Notes: generated from the letters alone by a model not told the origin. A stretch of DNA of 10,839 nucleotides from Methanobacteriota archaeon (GCA_005878995.1 VBME01000083.1:1-10839), one strand, 5' to 3'. Positions 1 to 7,262 are shown, numbered from the stretch's first letter. Translations and numbers: made by a program.

Positions 1-2
1 TG

Positions 3-908
3 GACCTCGTGACGCCGCCGATGCCCCCGGTTCCCGCGGCGGACTTCCAGGGGGAGGTCTCCCGGTTCGACCGGATCCCGGGTGGCAACGCCACGAACTT
101 CGCGCTCCAGATGGCGAGCTTGGGCGCCCGCACGACGTTCATCGGGTGCGTCGGCGCCGACCGAGAAGCCGCGTTTCTCCGCCACGCGTATCGACGAGGT
201 CGCGTCCGCGCGATCCTGCGGGTCGACCGGCGACGTCCCACCGGGGCCACGGTGGCCCTGACCTGGTCCGATGGGCGACGCGCCCTCATTACGTCCCTCG
301 GCGCGAACGCGGGCCTGCGATCCCGTGACGTTCCCCCCTCCGCAATCCGGGGCGCGGACCATGTGCACCGATCCGGGTTTTGGTGGACGGAAGGTTTGAT
401 CGGCCGGCCGAGTGCAGCGCTCCTCGCCCGGGCACGTCGGGCCGGGGCGACCACGTCCCTGGACGTCTCCACAGATCCTCGCGGTTGGGCAAAGAAGCGG
501 ATCGAGAGTGTCCGCCTTTGCCTCCCGTTCGTGGACATGTTCTTCGGCAACGAGACGGAGGTGTGCGCAGTCGCGGGTGTCTCCTCGCCTTCGGAAGCTG
601 CCCGTCATCTCTGTTCCCTCGGCGCCAGGGAGGTCGTCCTCCATCAGGCGGAGCACGGGTCCACGGCGGTGACCCTGGAGCGCGTCGTGAGCGCCTCGGC
701 CGTGCCCGTGCCGATTGACAACCCGACCGGCTGCGGCGATGTCTTCAACGCCGCGTACGTCCACGCGAAGCTCCGGGGCGCTTCGATCCCGGACGCGCTC
801 CAACTCGGGAACGCGTGCGCGGCGGCCCACCTCGCCAACCGGGATCGACCGTACCCGACCCTCGCAAGGGTCCGGCGTCTGCTGCGTAGCACATCCACAA
901 CTCCCTAG
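3..908 (+). CDS. PfkB-family carbohydrate/nucleoside kinase, 5'-truncated by the window edge
   Basis: This is a ribokinase-fold (PfkB) kinase that would transfer the ATP phosphate to a sugar or nucleoside hydroxyl in the cytoplasm. Numbering from the in-frame GTG at 9, the family's glycine-rich substrate-binding segment is GGNATNFA (25-32). The C-terminal signature DNPTGCGDVFNA lies at 237-248, with the anion-hole glycines and the catalytic-base Asp244 intact. The frame is open to the left edge and the residues just before GTG (Asp-Leu) look like the usual N-terminal strand, so the true start is probably upstream and the GTG is internal. Only about ten to twenty residues seem to be missing. 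The gene ends in TAG 70 bases before the methyltransferase start. The substrate (ribose, fructose-6-phosphate, adenosine or another) cannot be read from the sequence. The family call is firm and the substrate is unknown. Confidence 0.9.
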   Translation, partial: DLVTPPMPPVPAADFQGEVSRFDRIPGGNATNFALQMASLGARTTFIGCVGADREAAFLRHAYRRGRVRAILRVDRRRPTGATVALTWSDGRRALITSLGANAGLRSRDVPPSAIRGADHVHRSGFWWTEGLIGRPSAALLARARRAGATTSLDVSTDPRGWAKKRIESVRLCLPFVDMFFGNETEVCAVAGVSSPSEAARHLCSLGAREVVLHQAEHGSTAVTLERVVSASAVPVPIDNPTGCGDVFNAAYVHAKLRGASIPDALQLGNACAAAHLANRDRPYPTLARVRRLLRSTSTTP

Positions 909-978
909 GCAGATTTTCACTTTCACGCATCTCCCTCCCGAGGCTTCGTTCATACCACGGAAACCCCTAGCATTCGTC

Positions 979-1728
979 ATGGCTCGCGCGCCGCGACGTT
1001 CCGCGTCATCGGTTCCGAGCGAGGCGTGGGCCATGCTCGGCATGACGGACCTCGAGGCGACCACGTGCTGGGACTTCCCGACTCAGTCTGACGGCCATCC
1101 GGATGTCGGGGACGCATCGTTCAACGGCGTGACCCCGGCCCGGTGTGTCTCGAACCTCGTGCGCCGATACACGCGGCCGGGCGAGCTCGTTGTCGATCCG
1201 ATGGCGGGATCGGGAACGATCGGAGCCGTGGCTTGTTCGCTCGGCCGGCGTGCCGTATCGTTCGACCTCGCTCCCCGGTATCGAAGCGTGTTCCGCGCCG
1301 ACGCGAGGGAGTGGCCCCTTCGAGCGAATGCGGCCTCGCTCGCCGTGGTCGACTCGCCGTACTCGGACAACATCGTGTACGGGCCGGATTCGCGATGTCT
1401 CGGCCGAATTTCATGCCGCGAACCGCGGTTCTACGAGGAGATGGCGCGCGTCTCTGCCGAGGCCCGGCGCGTGCTGCGACCGGGCGGTATCCTCGCCTGG
1501 ATCATCGCCGACGAGTACCGCGGTGGCGCTTACACGCCGGTCGGATTCCGCCTGCTCTCGGTCTTGTCACACGACTTTGAGGTGCGCGACACGGTCGTCC
1601 TCGTTCGCCACCACGACCGCTCTGCGTCCCCACTGTGGGAGCACCGGGCCCGTCGGTTCAACTTCTTCCTGCGGGGCTTCAAGTTCCTCTTCATCCTGAG
1701 GAAACCGGTTGGGGAATCGGGAGGTTAG
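979..1728 (+). CDS. Solitary DNA N4/N6-methyltransferase-like protein
   Basis: This 249-residue protein has the hallmarks of an AdoMet-dependent amino-methyltransferase of the N4-cytosine/N6-adenine DNA methylase type. The AdoMet-binding motif I is DPMAGSGT (73-80) and the acidic end of the next strand is Asp96. The catalytic motif IV position reads DSPY (125-128) instead of the usual [DNS]PP[YFW]. RVLRPGG (164-170) is the typical post-motif helix and turn. The N-terminal CWDFPTQSDG (30-39) and the Asn49-Gly50-Val51 segment resemble the part that precedes motif I in compact DNA methylases of this class. No separate target-recognition domain is visible. I chose the ATG at 979 because it opens the conserved region without the arginine-rich upstream extension; ATG 1033 is a possible alternative. 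The next gene's ribosome binding site lies inside this gene's last codons, so the two are probably co-transcribed. An RNA or protein substrate cannot be excluded. Confidence 0.78.
   Translation: MARAPRRSASSVPSEAWAMLGMTDLEATTCWDFPTQSDGHPDVGDASFNGVTPARCVSNLVRRYTRPGELVVDPMAGSGTIGAVACSLGRRAVSFDLAPRYRSVFRADAREWPLRANAASLAVVDSPYSDNIVYGPDSRCLGRISCREPRFYEEMARVSAEARRVLRPGGILAWIIADEYRGGAYTPVGFRLLSVLSHDFEVRDTVVLVRHHDRSASPLWEHRARRFNFFLRGFKFLFILRKPVGESGG
1719..1725 (+). promoter_or_regulatory. Shine-Dalgarno site fixing the GTG start at 1733
   Basis: GGGAGGT lies seven bases before GTG 1733 and inside the last codons of the methyltransferase. It selects GTG 1733 over the earlier in-frame TTG at 1709 and points to coupled translation. 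Confidence 0.7.
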
Positions 1729-1732
1729 TGAC

Positions 1733-2152
1733 GTGGAACCAAGCAATGAATGGACGCGGAGTACGTCGAGCGCGATTGTGTCCGCCTTGCGCGCGCGGGT
1801 GCGGGTTGCGGCAGGCCGACGCCAAGATCGCGTTGTGGAACGGGCAAGTCGGTACTGGATTGCGTGGCGGAGCCGAAAAGTGGACCGGGTTTTCGCCGAG
1901 CTCCGCCCGCTACGAGGTCGTGTACAGGTATTCATCCTTCCGAGGCCACGGGACCTCGCGGACTCCACCGGGCTTGCGCGACGAGCGCCTCGGACCCAAG
2001 GGTGGGGCTGGTTCCGGTCCCGGTTTGAAATCTCGTCAATGGCTCAGATCGAGTCGGCGGCCCGGTTGATTGTCCAGTCGTACGAACACGGCGCGCGCCG
2101 TGGGAACGGCGGCCGCGCGACGCGCCGGGCCCGGAAGGCGCAAGCCCTTTAA
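1733..2152 (+). CDS. DUF5655-like protein, coupled to the methyltransferase
   Basis: The 139-residue product resembles DUF5655, a small alpha/beta domain of unknown function. Residues 41-70 form the family-like YWIAWRSRKVDRVF strand and a basic central strand. A DLADSTGLAR segment lies at 74-83, and residues 97-117 end in ISSMAQIESAARLIVQSYE, matching the family's conserved terminal helix (a phrase like 'Ser-x-x-Asp-Ile-x-x-Ala-x-x-Leu-Ile-x-x-x-Tyr'). The last 20 residues are Arg/Gly/Ala-rich. GTG 1733 is favoured over the in-frame TTG at 1709 because GGGAGGT (1719-1725) stands seven bases before it. The start is four bases after the methyltransferase stop, which implies translational coupling. 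In other proteins DUF5655 is known as a C-terminal domain of predicted nuclease-type or DUF262-linked proteins, so a nucleic-acid-related role beside a methylase is plausible but inferred. The assignment is by motif memory only. Confidence 0.72.
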   Translation: MEPSNEWTRSTSSAIVSALRARVRVAAGRRQDRVVERASRYWIAWRSRKVDRVFAELRPLRGRVQVFILPRPRDLADSTGLARRAPRTQGWGWFRSRFEISSMAQIESAARLIVQSYEHGARRGNGGRATRRARKAQAL

Positions 2153-2155
2153 TAC
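2148..2155 (+). promoter_or_regulatory. Candidate TATA box for the L15e gene
   Basis: TTTAATAC, preceded by CCC, is a fair match to the archaeal box A. It overlaps the stop codon of the DUF5655 gene. Transcription would start near 2175-2182 and leave an untranslated leader of about 60 bases before ATG 2240. The call is positional only. Confidence 0.4.
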
Positions 2156-2239
2156 TCCGCGCCGTTTGGCCGCCTGCTTTCGTCGACCCTGGTCGGAGTT
2201 GTACCTCCGGGCGAATCCACAAATCCAGGGGGCTGGGCC

Positions 2240-2905
2240 ATGGCAGAGGAAACCCCGAAAGCTCCGGAACCGGAGCTGAGCATTGCCGCGGAGGGAGAAG
2301 CAAAGGCGCCCGCCCGGCCGCGGAACTTGTATGCCTTCGTGAAACAAGCCTGGAAGAATCCGCGTAGTGGGGTCGTGAAGGAGACCCATTTTGCACGGCT
2401 CGTCGAATGGCGTCGAGGTCTTGCTTTCGTGCGCGTGGAACGGCCGACCCGAATCGATCGGGCCCGCGAGCTCGGGTACCGCGCAAAGCAAGGCTACGTC
2501 GTCGTCCGTGCGCGGGTCCGTCGGGGCGGCCGAAGACGACCCAAGCCGATGGGCGGTCGTCATCCGAAACGGAGGGGCCTCGTCAAGATCACAATGGCGA
2601 AATCGATCCAGCGAATCGCGGAGGAGCGGACCGCGCGGCACTATCCGAACCTCGAGGTCCTCAACTCCTACTGGGTCGGCGAGGACGGGACGCACAAGTA
2701 CTACGAGGTGATTCTCGTGGATCCGCAGCATCCCGTGATCCGCAACGATCCGAAGATCAACTGGATCTGTGAGCCGGCGAACCGCGGACGGGTCTTCCGA
2801 GGCCTGACGTCCGCGGGAAAGAAGGGGCGCGGGCTGCTGCACAAAGGCAAAGGCACAGAGAAGATCCGGCCGAGCATCGGCAGCCACGATCGGCTCGGAA
2901 AGTGA
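2240..2905 (+). CDS. rpl15e: 50S ribosomal protein L15e
   Basis: This is the large-subunit ribosomal protein L15e, an rRNA-binding protein shared by archaea and eukaryotes. The family core runs from about residue 28 ([14 protein letters not shown]) through the basic stretch [20 protein letters not shown], the [16 protein letters not shown] block, [16 protein letters not shown], and the C-terminal [13 protein letters not shown]. These are diagnostic conserved blocks. The protein has 221 residues, against about 190-195 in most archaea. The excess is an N-terminal extension of roughly 26 residues rich in Ala, Pro and Glu. ATG 2240 is the only ATG that opens the whole core; a run of G (2228-2232) is at best a weak SD. 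The gene ends in TGA one base before the complementary stop of the ThiI-like gene. Identity is secure and the start is slightly less so. Confidence 0.96.
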   Translation: MAEETPKAPEPELSIAAEGEAKAPARPRNLYAFVKQAWKNPRSGVVKETHFARLVEWRRGLAFVRVERPTRIDRARELGYRAKQGYVVVRARVRRGGRRRPKPMGGRHPKRRGLVKITMAKSIQRIAEERTARHYPNLEVLNSYWVGEDGTHKYYEVILVDPQHPVIRNDPKINWICEPANRGRVFRGLTSAGKKGRGLLHKGKGTEKIRPSIGSHDRLGK

Positions 2906-2906
2906 T

Positions 2907-3767
2907 TCAGGCCGATTCGATTCGGGACGCCAGGTGTCCAACTTCGTCGTCCGTCAGCCCGATAATCGGTTCGAACACGGGCACGTTCAGCCCACCCCGC
3001 GTGTCCGGGTCGAACACCGACCACCGCGTCCCCAGGAAGACCGCATCGGCTCTCGCGATCTTCACAAGCTCGTGCAGGTGCCCATCCGGTGGGAGGTCGA
3101 GCACCTTCAGCCGGACATCCCACCGGCGGAGCGGGTCCACCATGCGACCGGTGGGCGGCGTGGCGACCGCGACACGACATCCGCGCTTCATGCCCATCCA
3201 GGCCGCCACCATCCCAGCTTGGTCCGTGACAACCGCGAGGCCCCGGCCTTGGCTGCCGAGCGGGAGCCCGCCCGGCCCCGGCCACACTTCGCGGAAGACG
3301 AACCCGCGGTTCTGACGCACTTCGATGTGAATCTCGACATCCGGCCGCGACAGGTTGACGCGACTCTCAGGATTCGCTCGACGGACCTGATCGCCGAGTT
3401 CGCGCGCGAGATCTTGGCTCGTGAACGGATGGGTTCCGACCCGACGGGTCCGGAGGGCGAACGTGGCGCCGGGAGACAGGGCGATTGCGGCCTCGGAGAC
3501 GACCGCATCTCGCAACGATGCCAGATCGGCGTGGACCTCCGTGGCCGGGCTCATCGATACGACGCCGAAGACGCGTGAAAGGATGCTTCGGGCCTTTTCG
3601 ATGTGGTCCGCATGCACGTACACTCGGGCCTCGTCCGACTCCGTGATGCACTCGACGCCCTCCGCAGCGAAGAGGTCCTGGATGTTCGCGACGAGTCGGT
3701 CTCGGAGCTGACGTCGCACGAACCGACTCTTCAGCGCAATCTCGCCGAAGCGCACGAGGAGGACCAT
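2907..3767 (-). CDS. ThiI-like THUMP protein lacking the PP-loop signature
   Basis: The protein aligns by eye with ThiI, the tRNA 4-thiouridine synthase. It has the N-terminal ferredoxin-like part (LVRFGEIALKSRFVRRQL, 4-21), the THUMP RNA-binding region (about 60-160, including RTRRVGTHPFTSQDLAREL), and the linker GPGGLPLGSQG (164-174). In active ThiI the next strand ends in the ATP-pyrophosphatase loop SGGxDSP. Here residues 181-187 read TDQAGMV, so the signature is gone, while the following helix and strand (AAWMGMKRGCRVAV) are kept. The catalytic core after it is shortened: 286 residues against roughly 370-400 for archaeal ThiI. A relic of the C-terminal part remains (VPVFEPIIGLTDDEV, 262-276). 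No rhodanese domain is present. The likely state is a tRNA-binding protein without 4-thiouridine synthase activity. ATG 3767 lies about 30 bases from a TATA-like element, which suggests leaderless transcription. Confidence 0.85.
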   Translation of the reverse strand: MVLLVRFGEIALKSRFVRRQLRDRLVANIQDLFAAEGVECITESDEARVYVHADHIEKARSILSRVFGVVSMSPATEVHADLASLRDAVVSEAAIALSPGATFALRTRRVGTHPFTSQDLARELGDQVRRANPESRVNLSRPDVEIHIEVRQNRGFVFREVWPGPGGLPLGSQGRGLAVVTDQAGMVAAWMGMKRGCRVAVATPPTGRMVDPLRRWDVRLKVLDLPPDGHLHELVKIARADAVFLGTRWSVFDPDTRGGLNVPVFEPIIGLTDDEVGHLASRIESA

Positions 3768-3794
3768 CGTCGCGCTCCCATAGTTTCTCGGTAG

Positions 3795-3803
3795 TAATTA
3801 ATA
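3795..3803. promoter_or_regulatory. Shared palindromic TATA element of a divergent promoter
   Basis: TAATTAATA holds the palindromes TAATTA and ATTAAT, so it reads as a TATA-like box on both strands. Its centre is about 27 bases from GTG 3826 on the plus strand and about 32 bases from ATG 3767 on the minus strand. Both are the distances expected for leaderless archaeal genes. No other AT-rich segment exists in the 58-base gap. A single element serving both directions is inferred. Confidence 0.55.
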
Positions 3804-3825
3804 CGGCACCGACTTTGCGCGCGAG

Positions 3826-4635
3826 GTGGACGCGCTCCTGTTGCTCGTACAGGCCGTCCTCATTTTTGGCGTCGCGTTCATCTACGCGAACCTCGGCCTC
3901 GGCGGAGGGCTCCTGTTTGTGCCCATCCTGCTCTCGACGGGCGTCACCCGGAGCGACGTTGCCGTCCCCATCTCCCTCACGTTCACGATCGCGACCGCGG
4001 CATCCTCCGTGATCAACCACCACCGGAAAAGGCTCGTCGACTTCCGCCTCGGGAGGACCCTCGTGGCGGGCGCGTTGGTCGGCGCGGTACTGGGGACGCT
4101 CTTCACGCTTCGCTTCCTCCTGGACGATCGGGCGTTCAAGGCCTTCTTCACGACCGTCCTCTTGATTTTCGGCGTCTACATGCTGTGGGACTGGCTGAAT
4201 AACGCCCGGGATGTGGACGAAGACGACGACTCGAAGATGACGCCTCCGCGGAAGACGAGCGTCACGGCGGCGACCGTGGGCTCGGGATTCCTCTCGGGGA
4301 GCATGGGGATCGGCGGAGGTCTGCTGAATGTCCCCCTAATGGTATACGGCCTTGGCCGCCGGACCCGGAAGGCGATCGGGACGTCTTCCCTCCTGATCAT
4401 CCCGACCGCGGCCGTGGGCTTCGCGACGTATGTCGTGAATCTCGCGGTCCGACCCGGCGGCTTCGCGTGGCCCTCCGACTTCATCCTCATTCCGCTCTTC
4501 TTCCCGATCGTGTTCATCGGGGCGTACCTCGGCTCGCGGTGGGGCCTCCGCGCGCTCCGAACGCGCCCCGTCGCGCTGATCTTCATCCTGGTCCTCTTCA
4601 TCGCGGCGGGAAAACTCGTGGTCGACCTGCTCTGA
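3826..4635 (+). CDS. TauE/SafE-family membrane permease
   Basis: This 269-residue integral membrane protein belongs to the TauE/SafE family, whose members move sulfite, sulfoacetate, taurine-derived or related anions. The family's internal duplication is clear: GLGGGLLFVPIL at 24-35 and GIGGGLLNVPLM at 161-172, each after a hydrophobic segment. Hydrophobic stretches at about 5-20, 46-64, 78-98, 106-123, 147-165, 187-206, 218-236 and 249-266 give roughly eight membrane spans. A strongly acidic loop (DVDEDDD, 129-135) separates the halves. GTG 3826 is the first start in frame that opens the initial span. There is no room for an SD, but a TATA-like box lies about 27 bases upstream, so the transcript is probably leaderless. 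The substrate is not predictable and no sulfur metabolism gene is adjacent; the divergent neighbour is the ThiI-like gene. Confidence 0.9.
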   Translation: MDALLLLVQAVLIFGVAFIYANLGLGGGLLFVPILLSTGVTRSDVAVPISLTFTIATAASSVINHHRKRLVDFRLGRTLVAGALVGAVLGTLFTLRFLLDDRAFKAFFTTVLLIFGVYMLWDWLNNARDVDEDDDSKMTPPRKTSVTAATVGSGFLSGSMGIGGGLLNVPLMVYGLGRRTRKAIGTSSLLIIPTAAVGFATYVVNLAVRPGGFAWPSDFILIPLFFPIVFIGAYLGSRWGLRALRTRPVALIFILVLFIAAGKLVVDLL

Positions 4636-4702
4636 GTCGAATCGCCTCGCGGGTTCGCTTCCGCTCGGCGTTCCGTTCGAACTCGCAACGCGGAGGAAAG
4701 GC

Positions 4703-4710
4703 CATATATG
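4703..4710 (+). promoter_or_regulatory. Candidate TATA box for the MFS gene
   Basis: CATATATG stands out in the GC-rich 116-base gap after the permease gene. It is about 45 bases before ATG 4752, so transcription would start near 4731 and leave a leader of about 20 bases. No SD is visible before ATG 4752. Confidence 0.5.
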
Positions 4711-4751
4711 TCTGCGCGGGTGCGCCGACCCCACAACGGTCGCGGGATGGG

Positions 4752-6029
4752 ATGGACCGCACGGATGGGTCGCACTGGTTCTACTCGTACCTCCCTCAGG
4801 GGGTCGCCGGCGGCGCGACGTCCGCGCTGATTCCCCTCTTCGCATACGCCCTCGGCGGGAGCCTCTCCGACATCGGGATCATTGCGGCCGCGACGAGCCT
4901 CGCCTCGGTCCCCGCGTTCATGCTGTGGGGTTCCCTCTCGGACCGCCTCGGGCGTCGCAAGGTCTTCCTCCTGATCGGATTCCTCGGGAGCGGGATCGCC
5001 TCGCTCGCCATGGGATTGAGCCAGACGATGTCCGGGTTCTATTTGGCGAACCTCCTCGCGGGCTTCCTCGGCGCCGCGAGCGGCCCCGTCGGGACGGTGC
5101 TTCTCATGGAGACCGCCGACCGCAAGGAGTGGCCTGCGAGGCTCGCCCTCGTCGGTCGGATTGGGGCCGTCGGATGGGTCGCAGGGCTTGGACTTGGCGT
5201 CGGGTGGCTGGTGATTGGGCCCCAGATCCTCGGGGCGGAGGCGCCTTCGATGCGCGCCCTCTTCGTGATTGGCGCGGCCCTCGGCCTCCTCGCGGGCCTC
5301 CTCGCCCAGCTCTGGACGCGCGAGCCGGCCGTTCGGGTGGACCGTCGCGAGGTCCGTCTCGTCGATGTCCATCCACGCGTCGAGAAGGGGCGCTTTCTTC
5401 CGATGCGGATTCTCCACTTCATCTCGCCGACCGGACATCGCGCCGGGGTGCGACTCCCGCGATCCCTCCGGATCTATCTGATCTGCGTCTTCCTTCTGTT
5501 CGGTGGTTTCACCGCGTTCTACGGGTTCTTCCCGATCTTTCTGACGCAGGTCTACGGAATGGGAAGCCCCGAGATTTTTGCCGTCTACATCGCGAGCCAG
5601 GCGACCTCGATTGTCGCCTATCCCCGCGTGGGTCGTTGGATTTCCGCCCGGGGCGATCGGTCGACGCAGCTCTATGCGGCCCTCGGCCGCTCGGTTCTGT
5701 TTCCTTCCTTCTTGGTCGTCGGTCTCGTGGCGCTCCCGCAAAGCTCCCGGCTCGGAATCGCCTTCGCACTGCATGCGGGCGTCGGTCTGTGCTGGGCCGT
5801 CATCAATGTCGCGGGGTCGACCCTCGTGTCGCGCCTCGCTCCGGAAAACGGGCGCGCGGAGGCATTCGGCACGTACAACGCGGTCCAAGGCTTCGGGTCG
5901 ATCCTCGGTCCGCTCCTCGGTGGATTCACCGCGCAGCTCCTGGGATACGGGCCCGCGTTCGGGGTCAGCGTAGCGCTTGTCCTCGCGGGCTCAGGGCTCC
6001 TTGCGGCCGCGCGATTCCCGGAGGGATGA
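4752..6029 (+). CDS. Major facilitator superfamily (MFS) transporter
   Basis: The 425-residue product is a twelve-span MFS permease of the inner membrane. The signature motif A between spans 2 and 3 is GSLSDRLGRRK (60-70). Two six-span halves are separated by a long, basic cytoplasmic loop around residues 195-235, rich in Arg and Asp. The second half opens with YLICVFLLFGGFTAFYGFF and ends with a Gly-rich span pair (FGSILGPLLGGFTAQLLG). I chose ATG 4752 because it directly precedes the first span; the frame upstream has no Met and only low-complexity basic sequence. The substrate is unknown, since sugar, drug and organic-acid exporters all share this architecture. The gene is followed after about 50 bases by the saccharopine-dehydrogenase-like gene on the same strand, so the two may share a transcript. 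Confidence 0.9.
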   Translation: MDRTDGSHWFYSYLPQGVAGGATSALIPLFAYALGGSLSDIGIIAAATSLASVPAFMLWGSLSDRLGRRKVFLLIGFLGSGIASLAMGLSQTMSGFYLANLLAGFLGAASGPVGTVLLMETADRKEWPARLALVGRIGAVGWVAGLGLGVGWLVIGPQILGAEAPSMRALFVIGAALGLLAGLLAQLWTREPAVRVDRREVRLVDVHPRVEKGRFLPMRILHFISPTGHRAGVRLPRSLRIYLICVFLLFGGFTAFYGFFPIFLTQVYGMGSPEIFAVYIASQATSIVAYPRVGRWISARGDRSTQLYAALGRSVLFPSFLVVGLVALPQSSRLGIAFALHAGVGLCWAVINVAGSTLVSRLAPENGRAEAFGTYNAVQGFGSILGPLLGGFTAQLLGYGPAFGVSVALVLAGSGLLAAARFPEG

Positions 6030-6068
6030 GGCTGCGAAAAGGGTAAATGACGACCCGGCTTGCGCGAC

Positions 6069-6076
6069 GAGGGTGG
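6069..6076 (+). promoter_or_regulatory. Shine-Dalgarno-like site supporting the TTG start at 6081
   Basis: GAGGGTGG ends four bases before TTG 6081 and partly matches the complement of the 16S rRNA tail. It supports TTG 6081 over the other in-frame TTG at 6060. Confidence 0.5.
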
Positions 6077-6080
6077 CGCC

Positions 6081-7262
6081 TTGGACATCCTGATTCTCGG
6101 CGGGTACGGAGCCATGGCCCAGTCCACGGTCCCGGACCTCCTGTCCGCGCGCGATGTCAACCGCGTGGGGATCGCGGGCCGGAGTCTTGCGAAGGCGAAG
6201 GGGTTCGCGAAGGCGCAGCACGACGACCGCGCCGCACCGACCGCCGTGGACGGCCGGGATTCCGCGGCGCTCGTCCGCGAGTTGCGAAACTGGGATTGCG
6301 TGATCAACAGCACCTGGTACGACCTGAACGTCTCAATCATGGAAGCGGCGATTTCCGCGGGGATTCACTATTGCGACCTCGGGGGACTGTACCATCAGAC
6401 GCTCCGCCAGCTGGCGCTCGATGCGCGGGCCAAGGACGCGGGCGTCACGTGCGTGCTCGGGATCGGTTCGACCCCGGGCACGATGAACGTCATGGGGATG
6501 TACGGCGCGAGCAAGCTCGACAGAGTTGAGAAGGTCATGCTCCGGAGCAGCGGCGCGGTCGTTTCCGGCGGCGAGCCCGGCAAGTTCGTCCCGCCATACG
6601 CGATCCGGACGATCTTCGACGAGTTCTCGCTCGACGCGCCGATCTTGCGCAAGGGCAAGATCCGGTTCGTCCCCGCGCTCTCCGGCCTCGAGCGCTCCGA
6701 GTTCATGCCGCCCGTCGGGGTCGTCGAGGGATATTACACGATTCACTCGGAGCTCGCGACGATGCCGAAGACGATTGGCAAAGGCGTCCAAGAGATGGAC
6801 TTCATCGTCGCGTTCCCACCCGAATTCCGCGAGACGATCGCCACCCTCGTCCGCCTCGGCCTCGCGAGTCGGGAGGCGTCGGTCGTCGAGGGAACGACGG
6901 TCCGACCGTACGACGTCACCTCGACCGTGATCGACGCCCTCCCGAAGCCGAAGGAGCCCGAGCTCGACGTGGACATCCAGCGATGCGTCCTGATGGGCGA
7001 ACGGGATGGGAATCCGACGACCCTCCGCTACGAGGCGGTCACATGGCCCCACAAGAAATGGAACGTCGGGGGAGGCGTCGTCGATACCGGAGTGCCGCCA
7101 TCCATCGCGGCCCAGTGGATGGTCAAAGGCCTCATCCAGGACCGAGGGGTACTCCCTCCCGAAGTCGCATTCGAACCGATCGCGTACTTCAAAGAGCTCT
7201 CGGCGCGAGGACGTGGAATCCGGGTCGTCGAACATGCCGAGGAGACGCGCCCGCTGAACTAA
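6081..7262 (+). CDS. Saccharopine dehydrogenase-family oxidoreductase
   Basis: The protein (393 residues from TTG 6081) begins at once with a Rossmann strand and glycine-rich turn, MDILILGGYGAMAQ, typical of NAD(P)-dependent members of the saccharopine dehydrogenase/carboxynorspermidine synthase family (COG1748-like). Later family blocks are DCVINSTWYDLN, YCDLGGLYHQTL, GIGSTPGTMNVM and the C-terminal GGGVVDTGVPPSIAAQWM, where active-site segments are usually placed. Reactions known in the family link an amino acid to a keto acid or aldehyde by reductive condensation, or reverse this. The substrate here cannot be told. Start choice: TTG 6081 gives the standard short N-terminus and has an SD-like sequence; TTG 6060 would add seven residues. 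It converges with the aminotransferase gene, with 36 bases between the stops. Confidence 0.86.
   Translation: MDILILGGYGAMAQSTVPDLLSARDVNRVGIAGRSLAKAKGFAKAQHDDRAAPTAVDGRDSAALVRELRNWDCVINSTWYDLNVSIMEAAISAGIHYCDLGGLYHQTLRQLALDARAKDAGVTCVLGIGSTPGTMNVMGMYGASKLDRVEKVMLRSSGAVVSGGEPGKFVPPYAIRTIFDEFSLDAPILRKGKIRFVPALSGLERSEFMPPVGVVEGYYTIHSELATMPKTIGKGVQEMDFIVAFPPEFRETIATLVRLGLASREASVVEGTTVRPYDVTSTVIDALPKPKEPELDVDIQRCVLMGERDGNPTTLRYEAVTWPHKKWNVGGGVVDTGVPPSIAAQWMVKGLIQDRGVLPPEVAFEPIAYFKELSARGRGIRVVEHAEETRPLN

Noticed and set aside
715..978. Upstream extension of the methyltransferase frame
   Set aside because: It overlaps the C-terminal catalytic region of the PfkB kinase in another frame and encodes Arg/Ser/Thr-rich sequence of shadow type.
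2036..2941. 301-codon minus-strand frame across L15e
   Set aside because: L15e on the plus strand is unmistakable, and the antisense product has no recognisable features.
4467..4751. Upstream extension of the MFS frame into the permease gene
   Set aside because: It overlaps the last membrane spans of the TauE/SafE gene in another frame, is Arg/Pro-rich, and precedes a credible TATA-like box for the shorter gene.
4176..5888. Very long open frame on the minus strand (570 codons)
   Set aside because: It lies antisense to the permease and MFS genes. Its composition is dominated by Arg, Glu, Asp, Gly and Pro with no domain pattern, as expected from the complement of GC-rich codons.
6333..7235. 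300-codon minus-strand frame across the saccharopine-dehydrogenase-like gene
   Set aside because: It mirrors a gene with recognisable Rossmann and family blocks. Its own product is low-complexity Asp/Arg/Glu-rich sequence.
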